Assembly (NCBI GenBank): GCA_029948255.1
Contig: JALIZF010001450.1
Span: 248,001 to 312,000, forward strand
Direction of reading: 5' to 3'
Source: Telmatactis stephensoni
Taxonomy: Eukaryota > Cnidaria > Anthozoa > Actiniaria > Isophelliidae
Length of the DNA stretch: 64,000 nt
Part shown: positions 43,701 to 53,762 of the stretch, piece after piece
Position numbering within the stretch: the stretch's first letter is position 1
How the letters are laid out: each line of letters opens with the position of its first letter
Program-made: the position numbers and the translations under genes
Notes under the pieces: model-generated
What the model was told of the DNA's origin: nothing
Database searches by the model: none
Seen by the model: the letters and a program-made list of their open reading frames with translations, nothing else

Positions 43701-45928
43701 TTTTATAATATGAAAATTAGGTACTACCTAATAGCGGAGCTCCCATTTAAATTTTGAAATTGAAATTGAGCCAGGCGTGGGAACGGATGCAGTCATCATA
43801 AAACATAATCTATCGATCTTCATTTTTTTAAATACACCAATCACATCATTAGATGTTGCAGACCTCTAATGAAAAGGACATTTGTAAAGTTTTTGAGATG
43901 TGTTTTATAATTTCTTTATTGTTCGAAGGCCACAGAAAATGAGCTTGGGATATGTGTGGTCTTACATTAACTAGATACAGATGTTGCCTCCACTCGGGCT
44001 ACTGGGAGAGGCACCCGTTGCCGCTGTTTATACATAGGCGAGCTGTCCATGACAACCAGTAGCTCTTTTGCTTTGATTTGAACAACTTGCATTCATTTAC
44101 AAGCTTGATTTGTTTGTGTTGCGTTTGAGTCTTTTGATAGCTCTCTGGAATTTCTTCAGATAAACTCTCTTTAAAACCACATGTCCTTAACTACGCCAAC
44201 TGCGCATGCACAGTCTAGCTAGCAAGCAGCCCCAGTACACATTGAAGTGAGCATACAAATGTTGCGTTCACTTGCTTGGGTTACCATGCAGCAAAGGAGC
44301 CTCTTTGCTTGTAGCTACGTAGCCCAGGTGACTGATACAACACCTTGCTACAACTTTGGCCAAAAGAGAACAGACAACTGCTCCTCACTGAGATATTTAT
44401 CAATGGAAATGAACAATCCTTTACTTGCTTGTTTGCCTATCAAAGTTGTAATATTTTAAAATATTACAGTTTAAGTGTCCAATGTGTTCTATCGCTTAAA
44501 CACTAATTGTGGAACAATGTCTACTCTTACACACTACTGTACCACTGCATTCTAATATTTTATGCATACAATTAATCTCAGCTCACTAGTTTGTTTTTTT
44601 CCCCGAGGAGTGAAAACTGGATGATCCAGAGAAAAAACACTCCAAGCATTGAAAGCAGAGAACGAGAAAAATGTCTGCATGAGTCACATGAGTTGTGAGC
44701 CATGAGTTGTGAGTCAATGAGTCACACTGAAAAATTCAGGATCATATTTCACATAGCAAAATGAAATTTGGAATCAACAACCTCCAGGAGCTCATATAAA
44801 CAGACCTTAAATGTCAAGACATTGGTAACTTAATGTAGGGTTTAGAACTATTATAAACAGCAGACATGTCGATCTGATATGTTTTTGGTTCTTAAGTTTT
44901 CAGTTTTAAAACAGATATACTCTTGCTGAATAATATATACTCTGAATAATAAATAAGAATGGGTCTGGCAGAGCACGATCTAGTGTATATCTTTCCTTTT
45001 ATCATAGACACATTTATGATGAGTAGGGACGTCTAAGAGACATATGCCTTTGAGATACATAACTCAGTTTAGAAGCTTTTAATAATGCAAACCTCCATTG
45101 TTAAAACAATACTTTGCTTGCAATGTAGAGGTAGCACCCTGTAGTCTAGTATACTGTATACATTTGCAAAATGTATTGAAACCTGGCTTAATTCAGGTGA
45201 ACTGCTGATCAGACTCATGGCTCATTGACTCATTTGACTCATAAAACAAGTTGCAGTAGTCCAGAGAACAAACTAACCACCATTTAAGGTTTCTCATCAA
45301 GTGATTTATTGCACCAAATTTCCTTTTAAAATCTTCTTTATTACTGAAAGACTTGAAAGATATGATATCATGACCTGGCTAATAAATAAGATGCCCCTCA
45401 AAGAATCGAATGGTTGTCGGTGTGGTTTTGTGTAAATAATTTGTTTACAGTTCACTGATAAATTGGTGATACACTTGAACAGAAGTTTACAGGGATTTGA
45501 TGAACACAACAATCATCACAAAAAGCTAAAGCACTATAATAGCACATGAATATGAACGCTTTTTTTGACTGTACAAGTAATAAAATACTGTTTGATGGAC
45601 AACGTTTCAGTTCAGGCTTTTTAAGGTCCTTTGGAGACATTTCAAGATGATTTTTTGCCTCAGTAATTATAAATTGTGTAGAACTTGTAGTGTTTATTAT
45701 GGTCAAAACCTGGAATGAGCGATTGCTCGTCCTAAAGAGAAGACGAATATCCCTGTGCCTCAAATGATATCGTCAGATTCTATATTATATAAAATGTAAG
45801 TCTTTGTTCGTATGAGCTGATTTGAGCGAAATAACACATGTACAGCCAACGGTACAGTAATACATTGGACAAGGTTTTGATTGTTTCCCAGTAGAGTGTC
45901 AATGGTCATGACGTTTTTCACAAATATA
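43701..45928. other. Intergenic, few features
   Basis: A short repetitive patch near 44688-44727 (GAGTCA / CATGAG / TGTGAG words) has a complementary patch near 45215-45240. From 45730 it becomes 3' flank of GPCR 4, shared with 40540-40770. Open frames at 44247 and 45452 are unsupported. Confidence 0.5.
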
Positions 45929-46117
45929 GGGGACTGGTCATTATTTACAGGGGGAGGGGGGCTGGTGGAAATGAAAGAGGTAATGCTCAATTTTTTATGG
46001 CCCCTCCCCGCTTTCTACTTACATACACTTAAAACATTCTACAGAGTGAGCGTAAACATCTGTGCCCCCCCTCTATTTCCACCAGCCCCCACCTCCCTGT
46101 AAATAATGACCAGTCCC
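45929..46117. mobile_element. 189-bp MITE with about 42-bp inverted ends and TA target
   Basis: The ends GGGGACTGGTCATTATTTAC and (reverse complement) GGGACTGGTCATTATTTAC are followed by G-rich/C-rich matching tracts. TA flanks both sides (45927-45928, 46118-46119). Three paralogous flanks (32740, 34385, 40733) lack it, so it inserted after the receptor duplications. Open frames across it are artefacts. Confidence 0.85.
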
Positions 46118-46252
46118 TAGGGATAAGGGATGTCTTTTTAGTCGGGATAATTAGACAAAATTATAACGAGTGAAGAACATTTGCTCTGGTTTGTGATCTA
46201 GCTAAACTAGAGGTGTATCCATTCGTTGTGTTGGACTAACATAACCAAATAT

Positions 46253-47137
46253 TTACAATGGAGTCTCTTCGTAAAGTACCTGAGTGGGATTCCTGACTCT
46301 CAAAGTTGGTTGGACCTCAAGATTCTGACAGCATCTCAATTTTCGTGAAATGGCGTTTCGAAATTCAGGCATGCGCAGAGCATAGATAATAGGATTTACA
46401 AGGGAATTGCCATAGTGAAGAAACTTTGCCGATATTAACAATATATCTGGAATACAGGAATAACAGAATACTATGTATACATCTACAATTGTAAATGGTA
46501 TCCACGCTAACAAGCTAACAAGTGTGACAATAACAAGCGTAGTGGTTAGCTTTCTGTCACGCACCTGATGCACTGCGTTATCTGGTACTCGTGTCACACA
46601 AGTTACTTTGATCCATATTAGGGTATATGCAATGACTACGCATAAGAGTGGTAACATAGTATTAAGAACATGGATAGATGCTAGTGAAACCCCCGCATTA
46701 AAAAGTGTTTGCTTGTATTCCCACATGTTTAAGAAGATTACACTAAGAGCACCAATCAGTGCTAGAATCCATGTCACTGCCATTCCAGTAATATATGCCG
46801 TCTTGTTTAAAGTGCGATGTTTGAACGGAAAGTATGTTGCGTACGCTCGCTCAATGGCCAACGCTGCCAAACCAAAGACGGAACCTCTTCCAAATAGCAT
46901 TTCTTGAGCTATAAATACAAGAATATAGACCCAAGTGATGCTAGCAACATTTTCTACCCAGTATATGTACATAGGAACTGATACCAGTCCCACCAGCAAA
47001 TCAGCTACAGCCAGGTTTACAATGAGTACATGCTTGCGCTTGCGTAGACGAGGAGTACTTGTGAATATCGCCAGGGTGATCACATTTCCTGTTACTATTA
47101 TTACAGCCTCTAGAGCGAAAAGCCATGTATACCACAT
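46253..47137 (-). CDS. Class A (rhodopsin-like) GPCR 4
   Basis: 294 residues, start MWYTWLFALEA. Motifs: GN in TM1, LAVADLLVG (TM2), AIERAYATYFPF after TM3, LAWIPF in TM6, NSLVNPIIYALRMPEF in TM7. The C-tail RCCQNLE has two cysteines and ends EETPL. The ECL3 pair is CYSC. No TM3-ECL2 pair exists. ICL3 is short and basic (NAVHQVRDRKLTTT), like all paralogs, where G-protein contact is expected. The TM1 sequence (VIIVTGNVITLAIF) and TM6-ECL3 are its most distinctive parts. Intact single exon; expression is not shown by the sequence. Confidence 0.93.
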   Translation of the reverse strand: MWYTWLFALEAVIIVTGNVITLAIFTSTPRLRKRKHVLIVNLAVADLLVGLVSVPMYIYWVENVASITWVYILVFIAQEMLFGRGSVFGLAALAIERAYATYFPFKHRTLNKTAYITGMAVTWILALIGALSVIFLNMWEYKQTLFNAGVSLASIHVLNTMLPLLCVVIAYTLIWIKVTCVTRVPDNAVHQVRDRKLTTTLVIVTLVSLLAWIPFTIVDVYIVFCYSCIPDILLISAKFLHYGNSLVNPIIYALRMPEFRNAISRKLRCCQNLEVQPTLRVRNPTQVLYEETPL

Positions 47138-47622
47138 TTCAGATTACTGTAGAAGAGTACCTGAAAACAGAATTGACGATTTTTTTATAATTTCATATTT
47201 GTAAAGCAGATATGTTTACTTGATCCTGTGAGCAGCTTTGGGAAATCATAAAGTAACGTTCTTAGCCAAAATGATTTTAGGAAATATGAGGTGGCTATTG
47301 TGTTTTAAATTCGCTGTGAAAGATGCAAGATTAAAAAAATAACTTATCTATTAAAAAAACGTACGTTTTATGATGGTTATTCAGCTCATGGCTGCAAAGT
47401 ATTTGTATTGTTAATAAAGCATCTTTGTCTTTGTCTGGTTTAGTTCTCTATGTTTGTTAAACTGCGATGACATGTGTCCTCTTTTCTTTTTGAGTGATTT
47501 TGAGGGCACATTATTCGGTCCTTTTTATCAAAATAGCATTTTGGAGTTGTCAATATTCTTTTCTAAAACTCATTAATAATTCATAAGCAAATAGACCAAT
47601 TGAAGACGGTCATTTGGTCATG
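47138..47622. repeat. 5' flank of GPCR 4, partly duplicated at 52294-52480
   Basis: The 47305-47555 blocks TTTTAAATTCGCTGTGAAAG and TGTGTCCTCTTTTCTTTTTG recur in order at 52294-52480. It therefore marks the upstream side of a lost receptor copy there. Confidence 0.75.
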
Positions 47623-47792
47623 TGCTGAGACCTTTATACCAGATATAAACACCGATGCCTAAACATGAATGTTTTATCAAAATCACTGGTTAAAGCACCA
47701 TTAATAAAACATGAGTGTTCTAACTAAATCTGATAAAACACTCATGTTTATGCATTAGTGTTATATCAGTACAAGGTCTCAGTATAGGTGTC
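47623..47792. mobile_element. 170-bp palindromic MITE
   Basis: Left arm GCTGAGACCTTTATACCAGA... and right arm (reverse complement) ACTGAGACCTTGTACTGATA... pair for about 60 bp, ending with AAACATGA.TGTTTTATCA in both. The short spacer contains another AAACATGAGTGTT word. Confidence 0.7.
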
Positions 47793-48240
47793 GGATCATT
47801 GACCTCGTACAGTACCGGCGAACCTTTTAATAATATTCATGCCACTCTATTCTGATGTTCAAAATTTGTTTTACGTGTGTAACGTGTGGGATGAAAATTT
47901 GATTATTCTGCGCATGCCTATGTGCACGAAAAAAAAAATGATAAGCTTATTTCTTCAGTTAAAATGGATTTTTTTCATAAATTCATTGCTATGATATTTT
48001 CAAATGATGGGTTTTAGAAGTCATTTAAAAACTCGCTGATCGTGTTTTATCGTGGATTTATCAAACTCATTAATAATTCATTAGAAAACACAATGGAAAT
48101 CACTACCGTAACGTAGATCTTTATATCGGATAAAGATTTTTGTTCATTTGCATAAACTTTAACTTGGATTTTCTAAGCCAAAAGTAGTCAAACTTGGAAA
48201 ATTCTGGTCCAATATGATAATTGACAACTAGACGTTTGAT
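47793..48240. other. Intergenic, nothing recognised
   Basis: AT-rich, with short words shared with the neighbouring palindromes (GTGTTTTATCGTGG near 48043). No gene. Confidence 0.45.
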
Positions 48241-48352
48241 AAGTAATATAAAGAACTCGAGAGCGTGTTATATCGGGTCTAAAGATCCTCGCCTTCGGCT
48301 CGGATCTTTATCCACCGATATAACACGCTCTCTCGTTCTTTATACATTACAT
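48241..48352. repeat. 112-bp hairpin element
   Basis: GAGAGCGTGTTATATCGG and AAAGATCC on the left pair with the complement on the right, around a GCCTTCGGCT centre. Likely a fold-back MITE. Confidence 0.7.
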
Positions 48353-48429
48353 AAACACACGGCTGCTACGGCCTCGTGTCTATATCCACGATAAAACACT
48401 CCTGCTGTTTTTTTAAATATTACATAAAT

Positions 48430-48970
48430 ATTACAATTATCTGACATGATTTACAAGGTTAGCCGCTTTGCAAGTTTATAGGTTTGTACAAAAAAACTGG
48501 TGTATATTTTAGAATACACTGTGCAGTTTGGTTGAATGCTTTGTTGAAACCATATTTTGTTATCTATAAGACTCCAATTAAGACTTTGATCACCTGTTTT
48601 CCGCGGAGACTTGTTACCTGGCTGAAGTGGTATTCATTCGTGACGTTGGTCGTGATGTTGGGTGATGTTAACTTCGCTTCTCACTGACTATCTTGTCGAG
48701 TATATATAGACTCAGTATAAAACAGCCATTTGCAGCTGGTATCTACTACTAATCATGAACGTATAGAGTGGTTTTCATAAACCCGTGAAACAAAGTGTAC
48801 TAATTAAAGTGTAATAAAATGTAATAGTCAAGAAATATAATAGAAAACAAAAGAGCCAAAGTGTAATAAAGTGTAATAAGCTAAAGTGTATTTCACGGGT
48901 TTATGAAAACCACTCTATTATTCCTTTAAATTAGTGCGACTTTATTAATATTGAATAAGCCAGAGCGACG
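48430..48970. repeat. Segmental duplicate A (partner 54783-55480)
   Basis: From TCTGACATGATTTACAAGG to GAATAAGCCAGAGCGACGAC this copies 54783-55480, with about 95 percent identity by eye. Copy A holds the 150-bp MITE at 48766-48915, which copy B lacks. Copy B holds a 297-bp MITE that copy A lacks. The part near CAGCTGGTATCTACTACTAA also resembles 36735 and 42808, so it belongs to the receptor duplication unit. Confidence 0.85.
48766..48915. mobile_element. 150-bp TA MITE, copy 1
   Basis: The ends GAGTGGTTTTCATAAACCCG and its exact reverse complement flank an interior rich in AAGTGTAATAA. TA target repeats are at 48764-48765 and 48916-48917. The paralogous site at 55420-55440 is empty with a single TA. 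One base differs from copy 2. Confidence 0.93.
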
Positions 48971-49618
48971 ACCAGTGGCGTGAACAATTAGTATCGCATC
49001 GTATGAAAAGCTGATCCAAACATAACAAGAGCCAAAATGACTTCTCGCTCTGGCCACTTTTTGGTATAAAGTGTTTGATTTTTTCTGTGAAGTTTTTATT
49101 TCTCTCACCGGCGTTTGAGCCTTTGGGTTTCGAAAAGTGAAACTACTTAGCTCAGTTGTGTGACATGAACCTGGGAGTGACGTGTTCAGCGTACATACAT
49201 CAGCCCATAAGTCATAAAAGTCCATACTTAAGTGGATTATTTTGCGTTTTTCCCCCTGTTTTTAAAGGAGATTCTATTTGATATACTTATGCTAAAAGGT
49301 ATTTTGTTGACTTGAGGCACAAGGATATATTTGCAGTTGCGTGACACTGTTAAACAAAATGTCAGGCAAAGGTCAAATTAAATATTCTCATTGTTAATGT
49401 CGTCGGTCACAGTGAAGTTTACTATTTTTGGTATCGATGAAAACAATTTTGAGAGGTAACCGAGAACAAGAAAACATCATTATAAACAAATGCGTTAGTA
49501 AAATGCATTGGGAAAACGCTTTTTAGTTCAATGATGGCCGTTTTCGGCGATCGCCTGTCTACTACTGATTCCCGGTACTGATTACTAATTTCTAAATTTA
49601 ATCTAAAAAGCTTGCCTA
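48971..49618. other. Intergenic, nothing recognised
   Basis: Unsupported open frames at 48926-49225 and 49422-49646. No repeat partner seen. Confidence 0.45.
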
Positions 49619-49768
49619 GAGTGGTTTTCATAAACCCGTGAAACAAAGTGTACTAATTAAAGTGTAATAAAGTGTAATAGTCAAGAAATATAATAGAAAA
49701 CAAAAGAGCCAAAGTGTAATAAAGTGTAATAAGCTAAAGTGTATTTCACGGGTTTATGAAAACCACTC
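49619..49768. mobile_element. 150-bp TA MITE, copy 2
   Basis: Same ends and length as copy 1. TA at 49617-49618 and 49769-49770. One difference from copy 1 (AAAGTGTAAT against AAAATGTAAT), so the family was active recently. Confidence 0.92.
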
Positions 49769-50037
49769 TATAAAGCTAGTTAAGCTTAGAAGCGAATTAC
49801 ACAGAGAGTGGGCGACAAATCTCAGAAGCAAATGGACAAATTGTTCGACGTGAATCACACAAGTGTATGGCGTCACGAAAAAATGTCACATAAACAAAAA
49901 GTCCTAAGACCGCTTTTGCAGACAACAGTTGAACACAATATGCAGAAAATAACTTGCCTTTCTAAGCTAGAGTGCATTTCATATGTCTGTGAAATGAGAT
50001 CAAAGTTATTTGTGCTTATTTAGTTGCTATTTAGTCA
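49769..50037. other. Intergenic, nothing recognised
   Basis: An open frame at 49808-50023 lacks any support. Confidence 0.4.
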
Positions 50038-50309
50038 CTAGCATTGAACCAGAAGTTTCTTATAATAGCAATACACTGGAGACATCAAATACACAAGAGA
50101 ATTGAGACAAATGACTTTGCATAATAGCTTTTTTTAAAGCTAATTAGAATAATTAAAGTAAATTAAAATAAAGCTAATTAAAATAATTAAAGTAATTAAA
50201 ATTACTTTATTACTTCAAATGAACCTTCATTGTTTCTTTCATTGAAGCAGACTTTCTACACATCCAGTGTATTGCTATTATAAGAAAGTTCTGGTTCAAT
50301 GGTAGTAAC
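50038..50309. mobile_element. 272-bp MITE with AT-rich core
   Basis: Arms ATTGAACCAGAAGTTTCTTA (50043) and its complement near 50300 continue through AATAGCAATACACTGGA. The core is AATTAAAGTAATTAAAA-like low complexity. Confidence 0.75.
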
Positions 50310-50330
50310 TAAACATGTATTTTGCTTAAG

Positions 50331-50397
50331 CCCAGGGCGTCCTTTTCCCCTCTTTCCTTTCCCCTCCGCTCCCCTCCCCCCTCCCTGACGCCCTGGG
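50331..50397. repeat. 67-bp hairpin with pyrimidine loop
   Basis: Perfect 11-bp arms CCCAGGGCGTC and GACGCCCTGGG flank about 45 nt of nearly pure C/T. The plan matches the purine-loop mini-element at 25720-25798, but no target duplication is visible here. Confidence 0.65.
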
Positions 50398-50417
50398 TCT
50401 CCGAGGACGGGTATTTT

Positions 50418-50531
50418 GTATCGAAGGCAAAATGAATAAATCAAAATATTATTATTGATATCCTAAGCACCATTTCGGTCTCAGCTTCTATGTTGTACGT
50501 TTTTAGACCCGACAACGTTTCTTCAATTGAC
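50418..50531. mobile_element. Right-end fragment of the 297-bp TA MITE family
   Basis: Matches the right third of 55058-55354, including CACCATTTCGGTCTCAGCTT and the terminal TTCTTCAATTGAC, and stops at TA. The left part is missing. Confidence 0.8.
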
Positions 50532-50558
50532 TATATGTACATAGGTACTGATACCAGT
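50532..50558 (-). pseudogene. 27-bp relic of a GPCR gene (TM2)
   Basis: The 27 bases are an exact match to the TM2 coding stretch of GPCR 3 (41485-41511, encoding LVSVPMYI). They sit between a MITE end and a TIR element. Sequence 1.7 kb further on (52294) matches the 5' flank of GPCR 4. This is what remains of one more receptor copy after a deletion and two insertions. Confidence 0.75.
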
Positions 50559-50562
50559 ATAT

Positions 50563-52287
50563 GGGGGTCTCAATGGGGGGGGGGGGGGGGGGGGGGGAGG
50601 GGGTTCGTTTGACGGTTGACGGCTAAAAAAAGGGCATTTTGACGGTTGACGGTTAATTTTTCAATTTGACGCTTAATATACCAATTAATTATTAAAAACC
50701 AAAAGTTAATAATTAACTTCGGTAAATATACACCGTTACTTATTAATCCGTACAATATTGCATGGTCTCACCATTTCTGGCCCATTTCTGGCCCGTGTGG
50801 CCAGCCCTTGAAAATTGCACTTAACAGTTTTCAAAAGTAGAACTGAAAAACGATTTAACTTATACATATTGCATTGTTTCTATTGATCATCGAAAGCGCT
50901 TAAAGAAATTCTTGTCTTCTGTACTATCGTACGAACAAAGCATATAGTGTATACAGGAAATGTGGGATAAATACCACACGATATTTTGTTCCCTCAAACT
51001 GCAATTTTGGGCCGGGTGTGTAATTTTGTAAAACTGCAATAATTCAATGACTCCCATATAATGCATCTACCATCAAATGCTTAAAATTGGCTTCTAGTTT
51101 CAGCTAGGCTGTAGACACATGCGCCTAATAGGCGTCTATTTTTATTAATTGTCATCAATTGCTTTCCACTTTTGAGAAATATGCAAAAAGGTTTTTAACA
51201 ATATTAATAATTTACATGTCGACTGCAAGTACGATTTTATGTTTACTCACCGTTTAGCTCACTTTCGCCATCTAAAAGCATTGGAAGTTCGAGTTGAAGT
51301 TGTTTTTGTGTTGCTATTGCGAAGTTTTCCGCTTTCCCATCTGTCTTTGCTAATCGAAACAACTTCAACTCGAACGGACCCCCCGGGGGGGACTCCCATC
51401 GAAAATGGGCGGGACTGCTCAGTCGGAAATTTCCAAAATGACCCCTAAAAGATACCAGAGTTATACAAAGGTGGGCCGTGGCAGCATAAGATTTTACCCC
51501 TAAAAGATACCAATTTAAAAGCTGTCGTTGCTGTTATTATTATTTAATATGTTATTCTTTTAAAAAGATACCCTAAAAGATACCAGCTTAGACTCTGGAG
51601 TCCCCAAAACCTTTAATACACCCTAAAAGATACCAGATCCCTGATTTTGACCCCTAAAAGATACAACGATCATCCCCGCCCAACGATATATGGGATCGAG
51701 TCCCCCCCCCCCCCCCCCGGGACGGACCCAGGCCGAACTTGAGGGCTTGCTCTTTCAACCCCAAGAAGTCGATGATGCATTTTTTAAAACCATCAAAGAA
51801 CTGCCTTTGTTCCTCTTCAATGAGAATTCTAGACTTATACCTTTCGAACGGCTTTTCTTCGCCTGTTCTATAAAAGCTTACAATGGATTTTAAAACAACG
51901 CTCATTTAGAACTCAGTACTCGACACTGTACTAACAGATACAATCTGGAAGATTTAATCAAGCTGGAATTCGATACATCAAACCTGGACACCATGTGGTC
52001 ACCGTATGACCTTCAAATGACATTTATCAATAACTAATATAATTACTATTACATAATCTGATAAAAAGTACTGTCAGTACTAGCTGCGAGTAGCTAGGAC
52101 AGGTAGGGGAGGGAATTAGGGGGGAGGAAAACGCATTCTTGAGAAAAACTATCGTATAATTAATCCTTTTGGCGGTCTTGACGGTTAATGTTTTTGACGC
52201 TTGACGGCTAAAATATCCGTGTTTTGACGGTTGACGGCTAAAATTTTGGCCATTTGACGGTTGACGCTTAACCCCATTGAGACCCTC
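50563..52287. mobile_element. 1.7-kb TIR element with TTGACGG subterminal repeats
   Basis: The ends GGGGGTCTCAATGGGG and (reverse complement) GAGGGTCTCAATGGGG are flanked by GTATAT at 50557-50562 and 52288-52293. Near both ends TTGACGGTTGACGG words occur in the same orientation, not inverted. A G-run of about 23 lies at 50575-50597. A 340-bp hAT-like element is nested at 51382-51721. There is no transposase frame, so it is non-autonomous; the superfamily is unknown (6-bp duplication). Confidence 0.82.
51382..51721. mobile_element. 340-bp hAT-like MITE, nested
   Basis: The ends CCCGGGGGGGACTCCCAT and (reverse complement) CCCGGG, a longer G-run, then ACTCGATCCCAT are inverted. The 8-bp repeat ACGGACCC flanks it exactly (51374-51381, 51722-51729), typical of hAT. 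The interior has repeated CCCTAAAAGATACC words (at least five). A diverged relative lies at 39770-40079. Open frames across its C-run are artefacts. Confidence 0.85.
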
Positions 52288-52293
52288 GTATAT

Positions 52294-52480
52294 TGTTTTA
52301 AATTCGCTGTGAAAGATGCAAGATTTAAAAATAACTTATCTACTAAAAACTGTAAGTTTTATAATGGTTCAGTTCAATATGTTTGTGAAACTGCGATAAC
52401 ATGTGTCCTCTTTTCTTTTTGAGTGATTTTGAGGACGCATAATTTATCAAAATAGCGTTTTGGAGTTGTCTCCTTGAGTG
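52294..52480. repeat. Duplicate of the GPCR 4 upstream flank
   Basis: See 47138-47622. It is in the same orientation as the receptor cluster and marks the upstream limit of the lost receptor at 50.5 kb. Confidence 0.75.
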
Positions 52481-52680
52481 TCCGTAACCACCTCCACTTG
52501 TAGCACTAGGTGTTCCTAACGTCAAACTTGTAGCAGGTGTTCCTAACGTAAAACGTAAACTCAACGTTTGTGCTGGGGCGATAATGAAAAACTTTTGATA
52601 ATTACAAAATAATGCTTTTTTGAGTCAATTCTTAGGTTGATTTATTTGGTAATTTGCCTCTCATCAGCCTTATATAAAGA

Positions 52681-52829
52681 CTAAGGCCTATTCCGGGCCC
52701 TAAAATTGCCTAAAATCGCCCTAAATCGCCTTAAGTTTTGAGCATCTTTGTGGATAATTTTGCTTAAATCGTCTAAAATCGCCTAAGATCGCCCAAAATT
52801 ACGGCGATTTTAGGGCCCGGAGTAGGCCT
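52681..52829. mobile_element. 149-bp MITE with 8-bp target duplication
   Basis: The ends AAGGCCTATTCCGGGCCC and (reverse complement) AGGCCTACTCCGGGCCC are inverted. TATAAAGA flanks it (52673-52680, 52830-52837), as in hAT elements. The interior repeats CCTAAAATCGCC words. A related half-copy lies at 53398-53470. Confidence 0.78.
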
Positions 52830-52837
52830 TATAAAGA

Positions 52838-53283
52838 AAGTGTAGAAGTTTTTTAATAGATTTCCTATTTATTCTTGCCAAAAACTAGCCCTTCTTGCTA
52901 GTTGGATTCAAATTTTCGCTTTGGATTAAAACTCAAATTTTAATTTTACAAGTAAGAAACTGATCAAATAATTTAACAACATTTGTGGAGCAAACAGATT
53001 CTATATCAGATAATGTAAATAGACTGGCTCTGGTTCAAATTTTTCATGAAAGGAACTGTTAATTTTATGAGCAGTTTTATGAACTGTTTTATGTAAGGAA
53101 CTTGCCACGTGGTCGCTATGTCGTTCAGCGCGTAAAATTAAAAGATTTTTCACTAACTTTTCTCGTTTTCAGTTCATCAAAAGTTGGTCATTTTACTTGC
53201 GGTTAGCATTGATTAGCATGAAAATATTTTCTCGAAAATTTGTAATAGTTATGATTAATTAGTAACAGGACTTAATTCGTGTC
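52838..53283. other. Intergenic, nothing recognised
   Basis: No gene or repeat recognised. Confidence 0.4.
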
Positions 53284-53369
53284 GTCCAGTTCGGTCTGTA
53301 ATCATACTTGCTACGCGGTCGTCCAATTTTGTTTATCCCTCGTATGCATGATTACAGACCGAATTGGAC
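53284..53369. repeat. 86-bp palindrome
   Basis: GTCCAGTTCGGTCTGTAATC pairs with its near-perfect complement (53348-53369). A loop of about 40 bp carries CTACGCGGTCG. Confidence 0.65.
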
Positions 53370-53397
53370 TCCACTCAGTCTTATTACCATCATAAAT

Positions 53398-53470
53398 CAC
53401 CTAAAGTCGTCCTAAGTCGCCTTAAGTTGCCCAAAGTAGCAGCGCCTTTAGGACCCGGAGTAGGCCTATA
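53398..53470. mobile_element. Half-copy of the AGGCCTA MITE
   Basis: CCTAAGTCGCCTTAAG words and the end GACCCGGAGTAGGCCTA match the right end of 52681-52829. The left end is missing. Confidence 0.65.
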
Positions 53471-53762
53471 GGTTCTGACTGGAGAAATATCTTGACTTTA
53501 ACGGCAGAAGAAAAGAAATTAGGACGATATAACTTTCAGACTATTCGAATATTTTATAATTAAACATTCGTTCTATCTGATCGAGTTGAAATCAGTATTA
53601 TATCTCTTACGCACTCCCTCACGTACAATAACAAACCAACATTGAATTTACAAAAGGTTTTGATGAGGGTATATTACTCGGAGTAGTAATGCAACTACAT
53701 AACAACAAGAGACCATAATACTAAGAGAGCGAAACTCAGTATTGATGTCTGTGCAATGTTCA
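53471..53762. other. Intergenic, nothing recognised
   Basis: No feature recognised. Confidence 0.4.

Noticed and set aside
50575..50597. Long G-run as a biological signal
   Set aside because: Homopolymer runs here (also 51702-51718 and 58836-58852) may be partly sequencing or assembly artefacts; not interpreted.
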